Of a stretch of 5,589 nt of DNA, positions 1 through 4,237 are shown piece after piece. The stretch comes from Gammaproteobacteria bacterium (lineage in GTDB: Bacteria > Pseudomonadota > Gammaproteobacteria > Pseudomonadales > Halomonadaceae). The position numbers were made by a program, and so were the translations under genes. The first letter of the stretch is position 1. Each line of letters begins with the position of its first letter. Where the stretch lies: contig JAMCZP010000244.1 in NCBI GenBank assembly GCA_023485185.1, positions 438 through 6,026 of the forward strand, written 5' to 3'. The notes below the pieces were generated by a model. It ran no database searches. It worked only from the letters and a program-made list of their open reading frames with translations, and was not told where the DNA came from.

Positions 1-37
1 GTGATGCGTATGGCAGTTCGGGTAATGTATGTGCCAT
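1..37 (-). CDS. Fe/Mn superoxide dismutase, N-terminal 12 codons only (sodB-like; runs off left edge)
   Basis: Reading the minus strand from the ATG at 37-35 gives MAHTLPELPYAS before the window ends. The pattern (x)LPxLPYA at the extreme N-terminus is the usual opening of cytoplasmic iron and manganese superoxide dismutases such as SodA and SodB, which convert superoxide to oxygen and hydrogen peroxide. The start is well supported: AAGGAG lies 8 nt upstream (46-51). The gene points the same way as etfBA but lies beyond their terminator, so it is probably transcribed on its own. No metal ligand or catalytic residue is visible, so iron and manganese types cannot be told apart. The call rests on 12 residues and the ribosome binding site. 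A chance match is possible but unlikely. Confidence 0.78.
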   Translation of the reverse strand, partial: MAHTLPELPYAS

Positions 38-45
38 ATCATCAT

Positions 46-51
46 CTCCTT
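46..51 (-). promoter_or_regulatory. Ribosome binding site of the superoxide dismutase-like gene
   Basis: The minus strand reads AAGGAG, then 8 nt, then ATG at 37-35. This near-ideal Shine-Dalgarno site fixes the start of a gene of which only 12 codons are in the window, and it is part of the case that the gene is real. The spacer contains two further ATGs (ATGATG), but they are in another frame and too close to the site. Confidence 0.75.
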
Positions 52-112
52 GAGTGGCTTTCGTTGCTTTCACTTACCTATGTGCGGTCAGTCCGCAGCT
101 TTTTCAACTGTC

Positions 113-153
113 AGGGTATTTTTTCTTACCCTTTGCCCCAGTACTTTAGTCAA
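113..153 (-). promoter_or_regulatory. Candidate promoter and operator of the superoxide dismutase-like gene
   Basis: On the minus strand TTGACT (153-148) is a good -35 match. At a 17-nt spacing the -10 would be GGTAAG (130-125), a poor match, so the exact promoter is uncertain. Overlapping that -10 position is a perfect 6-bp inverted repeat, AGGGTA and TACCCT (113-118 and 127-132), separated by eight bases that are nearly all T on the plus strand. An inverted repeat over a -10 element is a typical operator position, but I cannot name a regulator. A second small inverted repeat, TGCGG and CCGCA (83-97), lies in the presumed leader. Confidence 0.35.
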
Positions 154-184
154 CTATTGCCAGTTTACCTAATACACAAGATAC

Positions 185-213
185 AAAAAAGCCGACTTCT
201 GGTGAAGCCGGCT
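185..213 (-). terminator. Rho-independent terminator of the etfBA operon
   Basis: Read on the minus strand, AGCCGGCTTC pairs with GAAGTCGGCT across an ACCA loop (190-213). This is a 10-bp stem with a single G-T pair, and it is followed directly by a run of six T (190-185, including the last stem base). It lies 18 nt past the etfA stop codon and upstream of the superoxide dismutase-like gene. It therefore ends the etfBA message and insulates the next gene on the same strand. Confidence 0.93.
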
Positions 214-231
214 CATTAGTCACTGTATTAC

Positions 232-1158
232 TTACAGCTTACTCTCAAGCTCTGGCAGGATCTCAAACAGATCGCCCACCAGCCCGTAATCAGCGATCTG
301 GAAGATCGGCGCTTCGTCATCTTTGTTGATCGCGACGATCACCTTGGAGTCCTTCATGCCCGCCAGGTGCTGGATGGCACCGGAGATACCCACGGCGATA
401 TACAGATCCGGGGCGACGATCTTGCCGGTCTGGCCGACCTGCATATCGTTGGGCACAAAGCCTGCGTCTACCGCGGCGCGGGAGGCACCAATCGCCGCAC
501 CCAGCTTGTCGGCAATGCCGTCGAGCAGCTTGAAGTTTTCGCCGTTGCCCATACCGCGGCCGCCGGAGATGACGACCTTGGCGCCGCCCAGTTCGGGACG
601 ATCCGACTTCGCCAGCTCTTCTTTGACAAAGCGGGACTGGCTGCTTTCAACTACTACGTCAACCGCTTCAATCGGCGCGCTGTTACCTTCGCTGACCGCA
701 TCAAACCCGGTGGGACGGACGGTGATCACTTTCAGCACATCGTCGCTTTTGACGGTGGCGATGGCGTTACCGGCGTAGATGGTGCGCTTGAAGGTATCGG
801 CGCTCTCGACGGCGATAATGTCAGAAATCTGACTGACGTCTTTCAGCGCAGCTAAGCGCGGCAGGACGTTTTTGCCGGTGGTAGAGGCGCTGGCGAGGAC
901 GTGGGTGTAGCCATCGGCTAGCGCCACCAGCAGCGCGCCCATGGGCTCGGCCAGTTGGTGGGCGTAAACGGCATTATCCGCAACGCGCACTTTGCTGACG
1001 CCGTCGAGTTTCGCAGCAGCGTCGGCCGCCGCTTGAACGCCTTCACCGGCAACGAGAACATCAATATCGCCACCGATGGCCTTCGCTGCCGCCACGACGT
1101 GGGCAGTGGCGCCGGCCAGTTGGCCTTCATGCAGATCGGCAAGTACCAAAATGCTCAT
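232..1158 (-). CDS. etfA: Electron transfer flavoprotein alpha subunit
   Basis: This is the alpha subunit of the soluble heterodimeric flavoprotein that takes electrons from acyl-CoA and related dehydrogenases and passes them to ETF:ubiquinone oxidoreductase. The protein has 308 residues, normal for the family. Residues 1 to about 180 form the N-terminal ETF domain. The C-terminal part is the FAD-binding domain, with SGGRGMG (198-204), [10 protein letters not shown] (224-233), GQTGK (242-246) and a full match to the alpha-subunit signature at residues 252-278 ([13 protein letters not shown] onward to AIN). Arg227, Thr244 and His264 line up with FAD-contacting residues of human ETF. I chose the ATG at 1158: AAGGAG lies 8 nt upstream (1167-1172), and the protein then begins [10 protein letters not shown] as in homologues. 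An in-frame start at 1176 would add six residues and destroy that spacing. It is co-transcribed behind etfB and ends at the terminator at 185-213. Confidence 0.97.
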   Translation of the reverse strand: MSILVLADLHEGQLAGATAHVVAAAKAIGGDIDVLVAGEGVQAAADAAAKLDGVSKVRVADNAVYAHQLAEPMGALLVALADGYTHVLASASTTGKNVLPRLAALKDVSQISDIIAVESADTFKRTIYAGNAIATVKSDDVLKVITVRPTGFDAVSEGNSAPIEAVDVVVESSQSRFVKEELAKSDRPELGGAKVVISGGRGMGNGENFKLLDGIADKLGAAIGASRAAVDAGFVPNDMQVGQTGKIVAPDLYIAVGISGAIQHLAGMKDSKVIVAINKDDEAPIFQIADYGLVGDLFEILPELESKL

Positions 1159-1166
1159 AAAATCAG

Positions 1167-1172
1167 CTCCTT
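1167..1172 (-). promoter_or_regulatory. Ribosome binding site deciding the etfA start
   Basis: AAGGAG on the minus strand lies 8 nt before the ATG at 1158-1156. It overlaps the codons that a start at 1176 would use, so the shorter 308-residue protein is preferred. It lies within the 54-nt etfB-etfA gap, so etfA has its own initiation site rather than relying on translational overlap. Confidence 0.85.
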
Positions 1173-1212
1173 TCAAAGCGCATACTTAAAGTACGGGGGT
1201 AAATAACCGACC

Positions 1213-1962
1213 TTAAAGAACTTTGGCTTCGTTTTTGAGTTTGTCGATCAGCTCGTCTACCGAGGCCACCTTGATACCGCCCTTGCGCTCGGCGGGCGAT
1301 TCGACTTTCAGTAGGCTGACCTTGGAGGCCACCTCGACGCCGTAATCGGCGGGAGTTTTGACATCCAGCGGCTTTTTCTTGGCCTTCATGATATCGGGGA
1401 GCTTGGCATAGCGCGGCTCGTTCAAGCGCAGGTCGGTGGTCACTATCGCGGGCAGTGTGAGGGCGATGGTTTGCAGACCGCCGTCGATTTCCCGTGTCAC
1501 ATGGACCTTGTCACCGTCGACCGCCACTTCGGAGGCAAAGGTGCCCTGGGGCAGGCCAGTGAGTGCCGCTAACATTTGGCCGGTCTGGTTGTTGTCGGTG
1601 TCGATGGCCTGCTTGCCCAGAATCACCAGGCCGGGCTGCTCTTCCTCGACCACGTTGGCCAGCAGTTTAGCGACGGCCAGGGATTCGGCGCGTTCGTCAG
1701 TTTCGATATGAATGGCGCGATCCGCGCCCAGCGCCAGCGCGGTACGCAGCTGCTCTTGGGCGGCTTTGGGGCCCACCGACACGGCGATGACTTCCGTCGC
1801 GACGCCCTTCTCTTTCAGGCGTACCGCCTCTTCCACGGCAATTTCGCAGAAGGGGTTCATGGCCATTTTGACGTTGGTGAGATCGACGTCCGAGTGATCC
1901 GCTTTAACACGGATTTTGACGTTGTAGTCGATGACGCGTTTAATCGCGACGAGTACTTTCAT
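1213..1962 (-). CDS. etfB: Electron transfer flavoprotein beta subunit
   Basis: This is the beta subunit of ETF, which binds a structural AMP and carries the loop that docks partner dehydrogenases. It has 249 residues, the normal length. Visible landmarks are the N-terminal strand [14 protein letters not shown], the conserved [11 protein letters not shown] (36-46), [14 protein letters not shown] (116-129), and a complete beta-subunit signature at residues 155-175 (VTREIDGG to PAIVT). [19 protein letters not shown] (179-197) is the recognition-loop region and is very close to the mitochondrial protein. This places it with respiratory, non-bifurcating ETFs. I chose the ATG at 1962: GAGGA lies 4 nt upstream (1967-1971) and homologues begin MKVLV. 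The longer reading from 2010 adds 16 unrelated residues. It is the first gene of the etfBA operon. Confidence 0.97.
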   Translation of the reverse strand: MKVLVAIKRVIDYNVKIRVKADHSDVDLTNVKMAMNPFCEIAVEEAVRLKEKGVATEVIAVSVGPKAAQEQLRTALALGADRAIHIETDERAESLAVAKLLANVVEEEQPGLVILGKQAIDTDNNQTGQMLAALTGLPQGTFASEVAVDGDKVHVTREIDGGLQTIALTLPAIVTTDLRLNEPRYAKLPDIMKAKKKPLDVKTPADYGVEVASKVSLLKVESPAERKGGIKVASVDELIDKLKNEAKVL

Positions 1963-2003
1963 AGGTTCCTCGCTTAGCTGGTAGTAAAAGCCGTTAACCT
2001 GAG

Positions 2004-2017
2004 AGGGCACCCGCCCT
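2004..2017 (-). repeat. Small hairpin in the etfB leader
   Basis: AGGGC and GCCCT (2004-2008 and 2013-2017) form a 5-bp GC-rich stem with a 4-nt loop, about 40 nt upstream of the etfB ATG. It would lie in the 5' untranslated region if transcription starts near 2031. No T-run follows it on the minus strand, so it is not a terminator. Any role in message stability or translation is a guess. Confidence 0.3.
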
Positions 2018-2037
2018 GCGGATACCTACTGCTAAAA

Positions 2038-2066
2038 ATTATTTAAAGATATGTTGAGCCTAAGAA
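2038..2066 (-). promoter_or_regulatory. Candidate promoter of the etfBA operon
   Basis: On the minus strand a -10 AATAAT (2043-2038, five of six consensus bases) lies 17 nt from a weak -35 TTCTTA (2066-2061). It would start transcription near 2031 and give a leader of about 70 nt. The region is locally AT-rich. The -35 lies within a direct repeat, TTGAGCCTA on the plus strand, that could bind a regulator. The assignment rests on consensus matching alone. Confidence 0.4.
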
Positions 2067-2077
2067 TTTTGAGCCTA
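2054..2077. repeat. Direct repeat TTGAGCCTA, two copies 15 bp apart
   Basis: The nine bases TTGAGCCTA occur at 2054-2062 and again at 2069-2077, and the match continues loosely for a few bases. The copies flank and partly overlap the candidate etfB -35 element. Paired direct repeats at such a position can be a binding site for an activator or repressor, but I do not recognise the motif. Confidence 0.5.
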
Positions 2078-2181
2078 GACATCGCCAGCACAATGGCGAC
2101 GTACTAAATTCATGCAAGCGTTTGATAGGTACGCTATGGAAAAACCTTACTAATTTGCCACAGCTGGCCTACTGGCAACAA

Positions 2182-2214
2182 TAGCGAGTGACTAAGGCCT
2201 TGGTCGTATCGCTA
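2182..2214. repeat. 33-bp imperfect palindrome in the divergent intergenic region
   Basis: The outer arms TAGCGA (2182-2187) and TCGCTA (2209-2214) are perfect inverted repeats. Inside them, positions 2190-2205 read GACTAAGGCCTTGGTC, which is itself a palindrome apart from one T/G pair. The arms are separated by two and three unpaired bases. It lies in the middle of the intergenic region, about 150 bp from either promoter candidate. It could be a protein-binding site or an RNA hairpin if transcribed. No T-run adjoins it, so it is not an intrinsic terminator. Confidence 0.5.
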
Positions 2215-2236
2215 AACGCGACTCGCCTGAACCCTT

Positions 2237-2275
2237 CACCAAGGCGCCCCACCAACGCCCCACACCAAGAAATGC
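2237..2275. repeat. Three tandem 13-bp degenerate repeats beginning CACCAA
   Basis: CACCAA occurs at 2237, 2250 and 2263, exactly 13 bp apart. Units one and two agree at 10 of 13 positions; unit three has decayed after the first seven. The array is non-coding, short and not bounded by any mobile-element signature. Possible readings are a binding array for a regulator or a replication-slippage product. Confidence 0.5.
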
Positions 2276-2340
2276 CTTGATTGCCATCGTAGGCGTGACC
2301 TGACACGGGTATTATGCCTATCATGGGACATAACCAGAAG

Positions 2341-2354
2341 CAAACGACCGTTTT
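2341..2354 (+). promoter_or_regulatory. PsrA-like operator upstream of the ETF:ubiquinone oxidoreductase gene
   Basis: The sequence CAAACGACCGTTTT is an inverted repeat, CAAAC-N4-GTTTT. It differs at one position from the published PsrA consensus, (G/C)AAAC-N2-4-GTTT(G/C). PsrA is a TetR-family repressor released by long-chain fatty acids in Pseudomonas and relatives. As I recall, the etf genes are among its reported targets in several gammaproteobacteria. The box lies 96 bp before the GTG start and 33 bp upstream of the candidate -35. A short motif like this can also occur by chance. Confidence 0.4.
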
Positions 2355-2387
2355 AAATTAAGGCCCGCTTTTTATAAGCTAATGCTC

Positions 2388-2417
2388 ATAACAAAGACGT
2401 AGACTAGCTTTTATAAA
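2388..2417 (+). promoter_or_regulatory. Candidate promoter of the ETF:ubiquinone oxidoreductase gene
   Basis: The -10 TATAAA (2412-2417, five of six consensus bases) lies 18 nt after a -35 ATAACA (2388-2393, four of six). Transcription would start near 2424 and give a leader of about 26 nt that just includes the ribosome binding site. A second possible -10, TATAAG (2373-2378), lacks a convincing -35, although the PsrA-like box would overlap that position. Confidence 0.45.
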
Positions 2418-2436
2418 TAGTGGCGCTTAAGAGAAT

Positions 2437-2442
2437 AAGGAG
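2437..2442 (+). promoter_or_regulatory. Ribosome binding site deciding the GTG start at 2450
   Basis: AAGGAG lies 7 nt before GTG at 2450-2452. This strong site selects the GTG over an upstream in-frame GTG at 2420, which has no ribosome binding site and would overlap the promoter, and over an in-frame ATG at 2474, which lacks one at proper distance. Confidence 0.85.
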
Positions 2443-2449
2443 AAACCGG

Positions 2450-4114
2450 GTGGAAACTGTTGAACGCGATGTAATGGACTTTGACGTGGTGATTGTCGGT
2501 GCGGGCCCATCCGGGCTTGCAGCTGCCTGCCGACTCATGCAGCAAGCGAATGAAGCCGAGCAGGAACTCACTGTATGCGTGGTTGAGAAAGGCTCGGAAG
2601 TGGGCGCGCATATTTTGTCAGGAGCGGTCTTTGAGACCCGTGCGCTGACTGAACTATTTCCCGATTGGCAGGAGCGCGGCGCACCGCTTAATACCCCGGC
2701 TATTCGCGACGACGTTTTTTTGCTTAAAGATGCCGAAAAGGCTCAGAAAGTACCTAACGCACTCGTGCCGAAAAGCATGCATAACACTGGTGGCGACCAG
2801 CAGCGTTACGTGATCAGCGCGGGCAATTTGTGCCGCTGGCTTGGCGAACAGGCTGAATCGCTGGGTGTGGAGATTTTCCCTGGCTTTGCGGCCCAGGAAG
2901 TTATCGTTGAAGATGGCGCTGTGCGCGGTATCTTAATCGGCGACATGGGCGTCGCTGCCGATGGCACGCCTAAAGACGGTTATATGCCAGGCATGGAGCT
3001 GCGCGCCAAGTATACACTGTTCGCAGAAGGCGCACGCGGGCATCTTGGCAAACGCTTAATTAAAGATTTTTCGCTGGATGCAGGTCGCGACCCTCAGCAT
3101 TATGGCATCGGCCTAAAAGAACTTTGGGATGTACCCGCTGACAAGCATGAACCTGGGCTTGTAGTGCACGGCTCTGGCTGGCCGTTAGATAAAAATACCC
3201 ATGGCGGCTGGTTTTTGTACCATGCGGAAAACCAGCAGGTGGTGGTCGGTTTAATTATGGATCTTGGCTATCAGAATCCATGGCTCTCGCCGTTCGATGA
3301 GTTTCAGCGCATGAAGCATCATCCGGTCATTAGTCAATACCTTGAAGGCGGCAAACGCGTTGCTTACGGCGCCCGGGCGATTACCAAGGGTGGCTTTAAC
3401 TGCCTACCCAAAATGACCTTCCCTGGTGGCCTATTGATTGGCTGTGATGCGGGCACGCTCAATTTTTCCAAAATAAAGGGCCTGCATACCGCCATGAAGT
3501 CAGGCATGGTGGCCGCAGAGAGCGTGTTTGAAGCGATTAAAGGCGGTGATGAAGGCGCACAAGAGCTGACGAGTTTTACGCAAAAGTGGCAAGCGAGCTG
3601 GGCGTATCAAGAGCTTAAAGAGAGCGCAAGCTTCGGTCCTGCCATTCACAAATATGGCACTATTGGCGGCGGCGCATACAATTTTGCCCATCAGCTACTG
3701 GGCAACAAACTGCCCAATGTGCATGACACCACTACCGACCACGGCGCCCTTAAGCCTGCGGCTGAATTTGAAAGGATCACTTATCCCAAGCCAGACGGAA
3801 AACTCTCTTTCGATAAGCTCTCCTCAGTGTTTCTGTCTAACACCAACCATGAAGAGAACCAGCCGTGCCATCTGCGTTTGGAAGACCCTGAGCTGCCGAT
3901 TCGCGAAAACCTGCCGAAGTACGCCGAACCAGCCCAGCGCTACTGCCCAGCAGGCGTCTATGAAGTGGTTGAGGACAGCGCGGGACAGCCACGCTTTCAG
4001 ATCAATTTCCAGAACTGCGTACACTGCAAAACCTGTGATATTAAAGACCCTGCACAAAATATCACCTGGGTAGCGCCGGAAGGCGGTGGCGGGCCAACTT
4101 ACCCCAATATGTAA
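2450..4114 (+). CDS. etfD: Electron transfer flavoprotein-ubiquinone oxidoreductase
   Basis: This inner-membrane-associated flavoprotein oxidises reduced ETF and reduces ubiquinone, feeding electrons from fatty acid and amino acid oxidation into respiration. It has 554 residues, typical of bacterial members. The N-terminal FAD-binding Rossmann motif is GAGPSG (17-22). Further FAD and quinone-domain landmarks are VGAHILSG (51-58), GGFNCLPKMTFPGG (314-327) and GLLIGCDAG (327-335). The C-terminal ferredoxin-like domain supplies four cysteines for the 4Fe-4S cluster: Cys499, then Cys523, Cys526 and Cys529 in CVHCKTC, with the same CxxCxxC spacing as the human enzyme. The start is GTG at 2450, with AAGGAG 7 nt upstream; the product then begins METVERDVMDFDVVIVGAG, much like Pseudomonas homologues. 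The gene diverges from etfBA and ends convergent to the helicase gene. No truncation or missing key residue is seen. Confidence 0.97.
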   Translation: METVERDVMDFDVVIVGAGPSGLAAACRLMQQANEAEQELTVCVVEKGSEVGAHILSGAVFETRALTELFPDWQERGAPLNTPAIRDDVFLLKDAEKAQKVPNALVPKSMHNTGGDQQRYVISAGNLCRWLGEQAESLGVEIFPGFAAQEVIVEDGAVRGILIGDMGVAADGTPKDGYMPGMELRAKYTLFAEGARGHLGKRLIKDFSLDAGRDPQHYGIGLKELWDVPADKHEPGLVVHGSGWPLDKNTHGGWFLYHAENQQVVVGLIMDLGYQNPWLSPFDEFQRMKHHPVISQYLEGGKRVAYGARAITKGGFNCLPKMTFPGGLLIGCDAGTLNFSKIKGLHTAMKSGMVAAESVFEAIKGGDEGAQELTSFTQKWQASWAYQELKESASFGPAIHKYGTIGGGAYNFAHQLLGNKLPNVHDTTTDHGALKPAAEFERITYPKPDGKLSFDKLSSVFLSNTNHEENQPCHLRLEDPELPIRENLPKYAEPAQRYCPAGVYEVVEDSAGQPRFQINFQNCVHCKTCDIKDPAQNITWVAPEGGGGPTYPNM

Positions 4115-4126
4115 TCAGCGAGCGGC

Positions 4127-4147
4127 TTTTAACACTCTTTTTAACAC
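4127..4147. repeat. Direct repeat TTTTAACAC, two copies 12 bp apart
   Basis: TTTTAACAC occurs at 4127-4135 and 4139-4147, just after the oxidoreductase stop codon. The T-rich runs might suggest a terminator, but only a 3-bp stem (AGC/GCT, 4118-4128 area) precedes the first, which is not convincing. No function can be assigned. Confidence 0.3.
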
Positions 4148-4165
4148 GTTGCCTTCCTACCGATA

Positions 4166-4197
4166 CGGCCAGCCAATAGCGAGATCTAGGCTGGCCG
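4166..4197. terminator. Perfect 9-bp hairpin between convergent genes, possible transcription end or message-stabilising element
   Basis: CGGCCAGCC (4166-4174) and GGCTGGCCG (4189-4197) are perfectly complementary around a 14-nt interior that can add three more pairs. It lies in the 123-bp gap where the oxidoreductase and helicase transcripts converge, so it would form at the 3' end of both messages. Neither strand has a T-run directly after the stem, so it is not a canonical intrinsic terminator. It may block exonucleases at the 3' end or act with Rho. Confidence 0.45.
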
Positions 4198-4237
4198 ACT
4201 ACTCATCATCTTCCGGCTGTTATCAAAGCGCCAGCCG

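Larger units (their letters stand above)
1963..2449. other. Non-coding divergent intergenic region between etfB and the ETF oxidoreductase gene
   Basis: The 487 bp between the two divergent starts contain no reading frame with both a plausible start and a ribosome binding site. The region is noticeably more AT-rich near both gene starts than in the middle. It carries candidate promoters for both directions (2038-2066 minus, 2388-2417 plus), a PsrA-like box (2341-2354), a 9-bp direct repeat (2054-2077), a 13-bp-period tandem repeat (2237-2275) and several inverted repeats: TCGCCA/TGGCGA at 2082-2099, TTGCCA/TGGCAA at 2155-2178, TAGCGA/TCGCTA at 2182-2214 and GCCTTGGT/ACCAAGGC at 2197-2245. It is long for a simple divergent promoter, so a small RNA or complex regulation is possible but not shown. 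Confidence 0.8.

Noticed and set aside
1..219. Plus-strand open frame of 72 codons at the left edge
   Set aside because: It starts at the window edge without a visible ribosome binding site, resembles no family, and crosses the superoxide dismutase start and promoter and the etfBA terminator on the other strand.
367..855. Plus-strand open frame of 162 codons inside etfA
   Set aside because: It is the antisense shadow of a well-supported etfA gene in GC-biased codons, with no ribosome binding site and no recognisable protein family. The frames at 323-778, 1436-1711 and 1576-1977 are rejected for the same reason.
1183..1193. Palindrome TACTTAAAGTA in the etfB-etfA gap
   Set aside because: Too short and AT-rich to be meaningful, cannot form a hairpin with a proper loop, and lies within an operon.
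2115..2124. CAAGCGTTTG as a second PsrA box near etfB
   Set aside because: The half-sites abut with no spacer and one is imperfect, unlike the 2-4 nt spacing of the known motif.
2315..2362. Possible 15-codon small reading frame (starting ATGCCTATCATG) before the oxidoreductase gene
   Set aside because: There is no Shine-Dalgarno site before it, it runs through the PsrA-like box, and the composition is not distinctive. A leader peptide is not supported.
2373..2378. TATAAG as the -10 of the oxidoreductase promoter
   Set aside because: No acceptable -35 lies 16-18 nt upstream. The downstream TATAAA with ATAACA is the better pair, though the upstream one cannot be excluded.
4214..4237. CGGCTG/CAGCCG inverted repeat just past the helicase stop as a terminator
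   Set aside because: Only 6 bp with a 12-nt loop, and the minus strand continues GAAGATG without any T-run.
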